From Ignisphaera sp. (lineage in GTDB: Archaea; Thermoproteota; Thermoprotei_A; Sulfolobales; Ignisphaeraceae): 53,381 bases of DNA. Positions 19,165-25,378 of this stretch are shown here, piece after piece. The translations under genes and the position numbers were made by a program. The stretch spans positions 1-53,381 of the forward strand of contig JAPWTX010000008.1 in NCBI GenBank assembly GCA_028275825.1, in the 5' to 3' direction. Below the pieces are notes generated by a model. It was not told where the DNA came from, ran no database searches, and saw nothing but the letters and a program-made list of their open reading frames with translations. Every line of letters begins with the position of its first letter. The stretch's first letter is position 1.

Positions 19165-19203
19165 TATAACATTGTAGTAAACTACAAAACAGATATATAA
19201 CTT
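19165..19203 (-). promoter_or_regulatory. Reverse gyrase promoter with palindromic site
   Basis: On the minus strand TTATATATCT (19191-19200) is a strong TATA box, placing the transcription start near 19170. Between them lies TTGTAGT-AA-ACTACAA (19172-19187 on the plus strand), perfect 7-bp arms around 2 bp. A protein bound there would overlap the start-site side of the promoter, so the palindrome may be an operator. Confidence 0.6.
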
Positions 19204-19272
19204 GTTAAAAAGGTATTTTCAATGTTATTAATTTCTCAATAGAAAGCCATGGCCTAGAGAATTTGTTGCGAT

Positions 19273-19331
19273 AAGGATCAGCGAAGAGAAGTGTCATCAC
19301 CGCTCAAGAGACCGTCATATCATCATACTCA
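19273..19331 (-). ncRNA. C/D box sRNA (2'-O-methylation guide)
   Basis: Read on the minus strand, all four boxes are present with archaeal spacing: box C ATGATGA (19326-19320), a 12-nt guide TATGACGGTCTC, box D' TTGA (19307-19304), a 3-nt spacer, box C' GTGATGA (19300-19294), a 12-nt guide CACTTCTCTTCG and box D CTGA (19281-19278). Only D' deviates from consensus, by one base. Predicted targets are GAGACCGUCAUA and CGAAGAGAAGUG; the GACCGUC part of the first may fall in 23S rRNA. It sits head to head with the next sRNA. Confidence 0.85.
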
Positions 19332-19375
19332 CAAAAGAATAAATAGCTTAAGAGAGTTTATTAAATGTTAAGGCC

Positions 19376-19432
19376 CTACAATGATGAAGCTCACAATCTG
19401 ACAAAGTGATGACACCTGTCTCAGCTGATCAA
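19376..19432 (+). ncRNA. C/D box sRNA (2'-O-methylation guide)
   Basis: All boxes match consensus: C ATGATGA (19381-19387), guide AGCTCACAAT, D' CTGA (19398-19401), 4-nt spacer, C' GTGATGA (19406-19412), 12-nt guide CACCTGTCTCAG and D CTGA (19425-19428). The D guide would pair with CUGAGACAGGUG. Its UGAGACAGGU core resembles a conserved large-subunit rRNA segment upstream of the sarcin-ricin loop, and a 16S segment near E. coli 1040-1050 is an alternative. The target is inferred from memory and unverified. Confidence 0.87.
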
Positions 19433-19509
19433 ATCACCAACTCTGAAGTGCAATCACCTTCTATATAGAAGGATTAAGATTTTAGAATGAGGCTATACCA
19501 CAACTTCCA

Positions 19510-19740
19510 ACTAGTTTAGCAGCTTGATTTCCCAAACAAGGTTTCTCTGTTTGTTACCTCACCCTTTTAGGGCCAGAACCACAGCTTCACAGAATATCAT
19601 CACCTAAAGTTCTAATCTTTCTCTATCTCAAATAGTGGGGGTCTTGCCAAGACAGGGTTTGAGAACGCATTTCCCCGCCTTGGGGATCCAATCCCAGGCT
19701 GTTATGGGTTTGAAGTGATTTGTGATTAGCCGTAAATATT
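19510..19740 (-). repeat. Degenerate copy of structured repeat A
   Basis: On the minus strand CAGCCTGGGATTGGATCCCC and AAGGCGGGG...CTCAAACC match the core of repeat A, and TTAGGTGATGAT matches its 5' part in the copy at 22553-22822. The order of segments is rearranged. The plus strand also carries CCTCACCCTTTTAGGGCC, a right-end-like hairpin. It has no coding potential. Confidence 0.45.
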
Positions 19741-19750
19741 TTTACACTAA

Positions 19751-20010
19751 GTGATTCTCAGGGGGTTCAGCTCTTATATAGATTCATATTGCTTTATGGT
19801 CATAGCCTCATCTCTATTCCCCTGCACCGCTCCTTGGGTCTGCATCCGCCTTAGGGGCGTTCAGGGCCACCCCAGGGACCCCACACCTTGGGTTATTGCC
19901 GCCCTTGGGGAGAGTCCTTGCAGGCTCTTCACCCCTCACAGGGAATCTCATGAAAATGTGTAATAGTGTCAAACCTTATAAACCTGATGAAACTCGAAAC
20001 AGCTGCGAAA
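19751..20010 (-). other. GC-rich structured module with its own TATA box, copy 1
   Basis: The segment is much richer in GC than the surroundings. On the minus strand AGGTTTATAAGG (about 19974-19985) is a TATA box; about 25-40 nt downstream lies the small hairpin CCCTGTGAGGG, followed by about 180 nt of GC-rich sequence with many short stems. The left edge carries GAGCTGAACCCCC, shared with 22858-22872. A related module with the same TATA context lies at 36945-37260. Open frames here are proline-rich and look accidental. I infer a non-coding transcript or element-derived RNA. Confidence 0.45.
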
Positions 20011-20129
20011 GGCGAGTGGTGAACGCTAGGTCTTTGCTCGTTACCTTATCCTGATTAAGACTTGGAGTAAAGTGCAATATATATGACCAGGAGCATACAG
20101 AAGAATGCAAAGATTTTTATTATTTACTA

Positions 20130-20265
20130 TGAGTGATCTTGTTATTTAGAGGTTTGGGCTCTATAGACCACTGTGGGGTCATGGGTAACTGTCGAGTCCA
20201 ACGCCACGAGGCTTCCATTTGAGTCTCTATTTCACCGCAGCGTGGATCATCCGAGAAGTTATAGT
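20130..20265 (-). pseudogene. tnpB: tnpB 3'-end remnant
   Basis: On the minus strand the segment reads NGSLVALDSTVTHD, matching DGSLVALGSTGAHE at the C-terminus of the tnpB remnant at 3453-3990. Just upstream, GGATGATCC followed by sequence like the RDVIGAINIGLKHLN region is recognisable but frameshifted. It is a short fragment with no upstream half. Confidence 0.65.
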
Positions 20266-20390
20266 GAGTATAGAGCTGTTTACAACTATCTAAACTCATC
20301 ATCAGTCCTGCAACAACCTGATGCAAATCTAAGACTGCATCACTACGTATTGTGGTGTCCATTCTCTTTGGTGGTTAGATGCATCATACG

Positions 20391-20399
20391 CTTTATAAG
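20391..20399 (+). promoter_or_regulatory. TATA box of the 20424-21678 gene pair
   Basis: CTTTATAAG at 20391-20399 lies about 29 bp before the ATG at 20424, predicting a nearly leaderless transcript. GGTG at 20416-20419 also precedes the ATG. This independent promoter argues that the pair is expressed and is not part of the surrounding decayed elements. Confidence 0.6.
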
Positions 20400-20423
20400 T
20401 TTTCTGAATTTTAAGGGTGTTAG

Positions 20424-20714
20424 ATGGGTAAACCTCGGAAAGTGTATCGACAAGGAGATCTCCTACTCGTAGAAGAGGAGGGTGTAGATCTAAGGTATGC
20501 TATGAAAGAGGGTGAAGTTTTGGAGATAGTTTCTGAAAATGGGAATACCCATAGATTAAAGAGCTCTGTCTATACTATCCATGGTCGTCGATATGTTGTT
20601 GTTGAGAGCCCCTCGATTTTAACACATCCACAGCATCCAGAGCTTGTTATAGAGCCTGGTATTTATAGAGTTGAGTTTGTTAGAGATTATGCTCTGAATA
20701 GATCTATTGATTAG
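20424..20714 (+). CDS. Small beta-rich protein of a phage/plasmid-type conserved family, function unknown
   Basis: A 96-residue protein. It follows a pattern I recall from a small, widespread bacterial family of unknown function: RQGDLLLVEEEG near the N-terminus, then GE...NTHRL, then RYVVVESPSILTHPQHPELV, PGIYRVEFVRDYA. The histidines in NTHRL and LTHPQHPE are at the conserved positions and could bind a metal. In bacteria this small protein is often encoded beside a larger DUF6745-type protein; here a 313-residue gene follows after 22 bp. The family assignment is from memory and should be tested by profile search. It has no signal peptide and no transmembrane segment. Its promoter is clear, but its role is not. 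Confidence 0.7.
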   Translation: MGKPRKVYRQGDLLLVEEEGVDLRYAMKEGEVLEIVSENGNTHRLKSSVYTIHGRRYVVVESPSILTHPQHPELVIEPGIYRVEFVRDYALNRSID

Positions 20715-20736
20715 CATAGCTATGCTGTGTTAAGAT

Positions 20737-21678
20737 ATGTTTTGCCACGTAGGTTTAGGTAGAGCCTATAGAAGATCATATGAATTTTTTCTATCTGATG
20801 TAATTACAAGTAGTGGTGCTAAGAAGAGATTCTATAATATATTTAGAGTTGAAGGTTTCCTTGGATACCCTCTAAGGGCTCTCGTTGAGAAATTCAAAGA
20901 CAGTTCTATACACATGTATAAGTATGGTGGAAGACAGTACTACATATTTCCTGAGAAATTCTACTCGTTGTTTATATCTATATCCAAGCTTATATACACT
21001 TTGGATAAGTATTATAGGAAAGATGTTGAGAAAATTTTCAATCATATCGATAGAGTTATAAATTTGTGTAGAGATGTAGATCAATGTGTAAATGCGTTAC
21101 TAAAAGAGGTATCCACTGTCGAGACATTATGCATTAAGAGAGTTATGAGGGGTAGGAGAGGTTTAACTACAAGATTTGAGAGAGGCATGGAGAGGTGTAG
21201 AGATGTTGTAGAGAGATTCTTTCCAGATCTACTCAACCCTTATATCTATAGATATGAAGGTTTTGAAGAGCTTGAGGAATTTATGAGGAGGTTCTTTGGC
21301 GACAGAGTTGCTAGAAGCTATAGAAGATTTGCAGAGATCCATAGCCCTATACTTGTAGCTAGGGATGGGATTATATTACTGACTGAGAATAGACAACCTC
21401 TAGACAGCTTCTCTATATATGTTGATGACTGCTCGGTAACGAGTAGCTATGCAATTGTGAAAATAGTTGGCGTAGAAATGCTGAATGGCTATGTGAATAG
21501 AGTTAAATGGGTTGCCTTGCTTGGGATAGATCTTTACACTAAACAGCTATTCCTACACTATGTCTCACCAACACTTATTCTACGTAGAGCAGAGCTATGC
21601 AGATTATGGGTTCTAGGACTTGTAGATGATTTCGGTAAACCATTGTATGAAGATGATTTAACTTTGATAGAGGTCTAG
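20737..21678 (+). CDS. Uncharacterised 313-residue protein paired with the small beta protein
   Basis: I do not recognise this protein with certainty. The N-terminal two thirds are helical and rich in Arg, Tyr and Phe, with cysteines scattered between residues 110 and 160. The C-terminal third (about 205-313) looks beta-rich: SPILVARDGIILLTENRQPL, WVALLGIDLYTKQLFLHYVS, then PTLILRRAELCRLWVLGL. The pattern D-x2-T-x3-FL...P...RA...GL resembles, from memory, the C-terminal end of bacterial DUF6745 proteins, whose genes neighbour homologues of the preceding small protein. That would make the pair an archaeal version of a conserved two-gene module. The ATG at 20737 has no clear ribosome-binding site; translation is probably coupled to the upstream gene. 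Confidence 0.6.
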   Translation: MFCHVGLGRAYRRSYEFFLSDVITSSGAKKRFYNIFRVEGFLGYPLRALVEKFKDSSIHMYKYGGRQYYIFPEKFYSLFISISKLIYTLDKYYRKDVEKIFNHIDRVINLCRDVDQCVNALLKEVSTVETLCIKRVMRGRRGLTTRFERGMERCRDVVERFFPDLLNPYIYRYEGFEELEEFMRRFFGDRVARSYRRFAEIHSPILVARDGIILLTENRQPLDSFSIYVDDCSVTSSYAIVKIVGVEMLNGYVNRVKWVALLGIDLYTKQLFLHYVSPTLILRRAELCRLWVLGLVDDFGKPLYEDDLTLIEV

Positions 21679-22102
21679 CTACACCTCAAGCAGTTCTCAA
21701 TCGCTTATAAATCTACAGTACCATCTATCGAATTGCGTAGGTGTTACTATATGTAGTTCTATGGAAACCCCTAGATAGTCATTTCCTTCATTTTAGGTTT
21801 TTCAAGGCCTCATCTAGGGCTTCTACTTCACCCACAGGGGTTTTTGTTCATCTCTTTGATCTTGCATCTATTATATTCTGGAGATTGTTAAGAAATATTC
21901 CAAAAAGTCTGGATCAAGGTTTTTGCGCGAAGCTCTAAGCATCTAAAGCTTTATGAAATTTTAGGGAACTGTGTTAAGGAAAGATTATGAGATGATTGTA
22001 ACAATTTACATGATGTGAACATGAATGGATGTGGGAAACCTATGGATCTTTGAAAGGGGTCCTCACCCTAAATGGTGGGAGAAGGTTAGATGATTCTATG
22101 AA
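21679..22102. other. Gene-free region with a right-end-like hairpin
   Basis: No gene is supported. At 22061-22089 CCTCACCCTAAATGGTGGGA followed by GAAGGTTAG resembles the 3' end of repeat A (CCCTTTAGGGTGGGGAGG...) and could be another worn IS200/IS605 right end. About 21760-21900 on the minus strand reads KTPVGEVEALDEALKNLK followed by a stop, perhaps the end of a lost gene. Confidence 0.4.
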
Positions 22103-22163
22103 TTCCTCAGTGATCGAGGGCTTCTTCATATTAATCGTCAAAACCCCATTCTCATCATTCTAA
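22103..22163 (-). ncRNA. Probable C/D box sRNA
   Basis: On the minus strand: box C ATGATGA (22158-22152), 10-nt guide GAATGGGGTT, box D' TTGA (22141-22138), 8-nt spacer, box C' ATGAAGA (22129-22123, one mismatch), 12-nt guide AGCCCTCGATCA and box D CTGA (22110-22107). A TATA-like CATATAAACT lies about 25 nt upstream of box C. The internal boxes are imperfect, as is common in archaea. Predicted targets: AACCCCAUUC and UGAUCGAGGGCU. Confidence 0.6.
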
Positions 22164-22217
22164 GCTATACAGTTTATATGATATTACAGAGTAAATTAAT
22201 TTTGTTGGTGAAGCTAA

Positions 22218-22505
22218 ATGGCTTTGGAATTGAGTAAAAAGTCTATTCCACCGCAAATAGCTATTTTAGTAATCATAGCTAGTCATAACAACATTACCTT
22301 AAGGCAACTCTTCGAATTAATAAAACACCAGGAACACAATGATATTGTGAATTATTTGAGTGTTGATGAGCTATTTAAGGATCTAAACGTACTGCAATTA
22401 CTAGGTCTTGTTGAAGAGAATGATGGCAGGTACACTATAACGGAAAGAGGTAGACTAGTTATAGAAAAAATTTTGAAGAATTACAAGAACTCTGTTCATC
22501 AATAA
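22218..22505 (+). CDS. Winged helix-turn-helix regulator
   Basis: A 95-residue protein with a predicted winged helix: QIAILVIIASHNNITLRQLF, a second helix region NYLSVDELFKDLNVLQLLG and a wing ending in GRYTITERGRLVIEKIL. The last motif (Y-x-I-T-x-x-G-R) is typical of PadR/ArsR-like and other small archaeal winged-helix proteins. GGTG lies 8 nt before the ATG, and GTTTATATG at about 22172-22180 can act as TATA box on this strand. It has no partner gene, and its neighbours are mobile-element remnants, so its targets cannot be guessed. Confidence 0.75.
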   Translation: MALELSKKSIPPQIAILVIIASHNNITLRQLFELIKHQEHNDIVNYLSVDELFKDLNVLQLLGLVEENDGRYTITERGRLVIEKILKNYKNSVHQ

Positions 22506-22552
22506 CGCTCCATGAACATTAATGCAGTCAGTATGCAACAATGCCAAAGATG

Positions 22553-22822
22553 CTGACTTCCTCCCCACCCTGAAGGGCTAGAGTTCCTGGTGGTGCGGGG
22601 AAGTTTGAGGCTACATCCCCCTTCGGGGTTCAATCCCGGGCCTAGTCTCTGGCCCATTACCCCTATCCCGATTGGAGCTCGGGGCTATGGGTATTCTAGC
22701 CATCATCACCTAAGCCTCACAGGATCTGAACACTCATCACCAAGATTAATTGAAATGAAGAGTATTCATAAGCTTTTCCATTCATCCCCACCCTAAATGC
22801 GAGGCTTTCGGTTGTAAAATGC
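22553..22822 (-). repeat. Structured repeat A, copy 2 (most complete)
   Basis: On the minus strand the order is ACCGAAAGCCTCGC, TTTAGGGTGGGGATGAATGG, CTTGGTGATGAG, TTAGGTGATGATGG, then CCCCGAGC...GGGATAGGGG, TAATGGGCCAGAGACTAGGC, GGGATTGAACCCCGAAGGGG and the 3' end CCCTTCAGGGTGGGGAGG. The same modules occur at 6572-6862 and 36636-36896. The CCCC...GGGG and GGCC...GGCC stems persist despite loop changes, which suggests a selected RNA fold at some stage. Two C-box-like GTGATGA motifs are present but no matching D boxes. Confidence 0.65.
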
Positions 22823-22855
22823 CATTTTATGTCATAGATTATACAGAAATTCTAC

Positions 22856-22985
22856 TAAGGGGGTTCAGCTCTCGTATATGTTCATATGGTTTTATCCTTG
22901 GTACAAGATCGCCAGCTTTGTATATATCCCATGGATGTCTAATAGAGTCCAACACCACAGGGTTTCTCATCTGTGATATAGTATG
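22856..22985 (-). pseudogene. tnpB: tnpB 3'-end remnant, frameshifted
   Basis: On the minus strand GATGAGAAACCCTGTGGTG and TTGGACTC match the DNA encoding DGSLVALGS in the larger tnpB remnant, with one extra base that shifts the frame. Downstream, CATATGAACATATACGAG followed by AGCTGAACCCCC is shared with 19755-19790. Only the last part of the gene survives, next to a copy of repeat A. Confidence 0.5.
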
Positions 22986-23141
22986 TACCTAGACTTAGAG
23001 TAGAACTAGTCATCAGAAAATAAATAGTGAGAGCAAGAATATTTAAATCTAGTGTTTTTCTCTATTTTCAATATTTGGGATAACTGTAGTTAATTTTAAA
23101 TTGTAATGATAAAGTATATTAACTTGAGTTTAAAGTAAATA

Positions 23142-23212
23142 TTTAGATGAAGAGGAATCCGGGAACTGAGAACAATGTGATGTAAGGTCTGCGTAAATCT
23201 CAGCTGATGGGG
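23142..23212 (+). ncRNA. Weak C/D box sRNA candidate
   Basis: Possible boxes: C ATGAAGA (23147-23153, one mismatch), 12-nt guide GGAATCCGGGAA, D' CTGA (23166-23169), 7-nt spacer, C' GTGATGT (23177-23183) and D CTGA (23204-23207). The second guide would be 20 nt, longer than usual. The arrangement may be chance. Confidence 0.35.
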
Positions 23213-23219
23213 GGTTGAA

Positions 23220-23879
23220 ATAGGCTTTTCGAATAAAAATAGAAAAATTATTGTATCTATATACAATCCTAGGTTGCTTTACAGAGTTGTTGAAATGTTA
23301 AGGTTTCTAGGTGTTGTCTATCAAGGAGCATACCCTGATATGAGATCTCAATTGGCAGGAATTGCAATAGTTGATGAAGAAGGATTGAAATACATACAAT
23401 CAATTTCTGATTTGAATAATGTTGAGATTGTGAATATTAGTGTTAATAGTGTTGAGGGTGCTGTAATAAGGGCAATAGTTTTATCAAAATTGGGAAGCAG
23501 TAGAGTATATACACTTGTAGCAGGCATAGATTATGGTAAGTCATTAGGCGTAGCAATAGTAGCAGATTCTATAGTTATTTATATGAATAGGCATAGAAGC
23601 GAGAAAGGAGTTATTGACTTAGTTAAACTCTTCTTTAATAACATTGAAGCAACTAAAAAAATTGTTAGAGTAGGGATACCCACAACTGTAATTCATAAAG
23701 ATTTTGAGCTGTTTGTAGATAAGCTAAATAAAGAGCTTCCACAAGAAATTATAGTAGAGTTTATATCTGAGTACAACACCTCTAAGACTGCCACCTATGA
23801 GGAGAAGCATCTAGACAAAGATTCTTTCGCAGCTCTAACCATCGCAATGAAGTTGCACAAAATTTATGAACAAAGATGA
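23220..23879 (+). CDS. RNase H-fold-like protein of unknown function
   Basis: The canonical frame begins at a TTG at 23274 (201 residues), but the preceding in-frame codons read RKIIVSIYNPRLLYRVVEML, a convincing first strand and helix. They run back to an ATA at 23220 that follows GGGGGG with 5 nt spacing, and no ATG, GTG or TTG exists before the stop at 23205. I therefore extend the gene and mark the start as non-canonical or frameshifted. The middle part (TLVAGIDYGKSLGVAIVADS) resembles the first strand pair of RuvC/RNase H folds with an Asp. The rest (RVGIPTT... and KDSFAALTIAMKL) fits that fold loosely. The end is followed after 22 bp by the RNA kinase gene, so an RNA-linked role is possible. 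Confidence 0.6.
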   Translation: MGFSNKNRKIIVSIYNPRLLYRVVEMLRFLGVVYQGAYPDMRSQLAGIAIVDEEGLKYIQSISDLNNVEIVNISVNSVEGAVIRAIVLSKLGSSRVYTLVAGIDYGKSLGVAIVADSIVIYMNRHRSEKGVIDLVKLFFNNIEATKKIVRVGIPTTVIHKDFELFVDKLNKELPQEIIVEFISEYNTSKTATYEEKHLDKDSFAALTIAMKLHKIYEQR

Positions 23880-23901
23880 TACGATTATAGGAGGATATAA
23901 T

Positions 23902-25212
23902 ATGGTCATAAATATACAGAATCAGAAAATAGCAGATGTCGTTCAAACAAGGATTTCTGTAGATAGAGGAAAGCTGTTAAGAGTTGTTGGTCCAATAAAA
24001 GTTCATGTTGTGAATGGACGCATTAGGATACTAGGATTAGAGCTAGAGGCTGGTAAAGAAATTTGGATTAGCAGGTACAGGAGCTATGCTTTGAAGGTGC
24101 TAGAGCCAAGCATCATCAATGTTGTCATTGGTGAGGGGGGTAGCATTGAGGAGCCATTACCAGATGAGGAACCGATAGAGATATGGGAGTCTATAGGACG
24201 GGAAGTGGTTGAGAGAGGAGGAAAAGTAGTTATCTTGGGCCCTATTGAAAGCTGCAAGACATCATTTGCAACTCTATTATCTAACTTAGCTATTGAAAAA
24301 GGGCTTAAAGTAACTATAATTGATGCTGATATAGGTCAATGTGATTTAGCGCCACCAAGCTTTATAGCCATGAAGTTTATGGATAGAAAGGTACTGTGGT
24401 TAAGGGAGGTTGATGGTGAGGTAATGCGTTTCATAGGATTTTTATCGCCATCACAAGGCATTGCAATGTCGAAGTTGCTTTCATCCATATTAGAGCTTGT
24501 TAAAATAGCAGATGAGAAAGGGTCGCAATTAACCATAGTAAATACCGATGGCTGGTTTGGAGACATTGTAGCCATTCAATATAAGTTACAATTGATAAAG
24601 AATTTAAAGCCAAACAACATTGTGATAATGGGCATCGAATCTTGCAATTACTTAGCTGATGTTTTAACTAAGTTTCCAAGTATTAAGATGTACTGCATTC
24701 CTATACCGAAAATAGTGAGAAAAAGAGATAAAGAGGATCGAAAATATCTTAGGAAGGTTAATTATGTTCAATACTTTCAAAAAGTAAAGCGAAGATGCTT
24801 TAAATTGAATGAAATAGCATTGATAAACTCATGTCTCTTTAATGGGGTGCAAGATCCGCAATTGCGAAATGAATTACAAAAAGAGCTAGGTATACCTATA
24901 TTTATGGTGAGTAGATATAACGATAAAATAGTTATAGCTATACCTGATGAAATAAAGATAGAAAAGCTTAGTATGGATCGTAACAACCTCTACATTGTCA
25001 GACCATCAGATGCCAAAAGGATTCTTGTAGCAATTCTCAACGATCTATTTGAAGAGGTGGGAATAGGAGTTATTGATGATGTTAATTTTATGGAACAGAA
25101 GATATGCATTTTAACAGAATATGAAGGTGAGATTAGGGGCTTGGACATAGGTAGAATTATTATAGGAGAGGATTGGATAGATAAAGGAATAGCGAGTAGG
25201 TGTGTTTTATGA
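23902..25212 (+). CDS. Clp1-family polynucleotide 5'-hydroxyl kinase
   Basis: A member of the Clp1/Grc3 family, which phosphorylates RNA 5'-OH ends. After an N-terminal beta domain (about 1-95) come the P-loop GPIESCKTS (Gly113 to Ser121), the D-x-D-x-G-Q motif IIDADIGQCDLAPPSF and NTDGWFGD. The P-loop is unusual: Cys118 stands where Gly precedes the catalytic Lys119, although Lys119 and Thr120 remain. A C-terminal beta domain completes the family architecture. The frame is open from 23866, but GGAGG lies 8 nt before the ATG at 23902, which I take as the start. The RNase H-like gene is immediately upstream and probably cotranscribed. Confidence 0.85.
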   Translation: MVINIQNQKIADVVQTRISVDRGKLLRVVGPIKVHVVNGRIRILGLELEAGKEIWISRYRSYALKVLEPSIINVVIGEGGSIEEPLPDEEPIEIWESIGREVVERGGKVVILGPIESCKTSFATLLSNLAIEKGLKVTIIDADIGQCDLAPPSFIAMKFMDRKVLWLREVDGEVMRFIGFLSPSQGIAMSKLLSSILELVKIADEKGSQLTIVNTDGWFGDIVAIQYKLQLIKNLKPNNIVIMGIESCNYLADVLTKFPSIKMYCIPIPKIVRKRDKEDRKYLRKVNYVQYFQKVKRRCFKLNEIALINSCLFNGVQDPQLRNELQKELGIPIFMVSRYNDKIVIAIPDEIKIEKLSMDRNNLYIVRPSDAKRILVAILNDLFEEVGIGVIDDVNFMEQKICILTEYEGEIRGLDIGRIIIGEDWIDKGIASRCVL

Positions 25213-25378
25213 ATTTGATGAAATATTTTGAATACTAACATCACCATGAGCAAAGGTAATGGATGCAAACTGTTATCGGTTTATTCATTTTAAACAATTG
25301 GAAAATGGCTAGAATAATATTTAAAAGCTTCTAATCGTTGAATGACAAACTAAGCATGTATGGATAGGTGTTTTACTG

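Noticed and set aside
19751-19963. Proline-rich open frame on the plus strand
   Set aside because: It lies in a GC-rich, hairpin-rich module with a promoter on the other strand; its composition reflects GC content, not protein coding.
21741-21938. 65-codon frame on the plus strand
   Set aside because: No promoter or ribosome-binding site; the opposite strand has a more protein-like fragment, and neither is convincing.
22690-22760. C/D box sRNA inside repeat A (two GTGATGA motifs)
   Set aside because: No D boxes at suitable positions in any copy; the motifs are probably part of the element's own structure.
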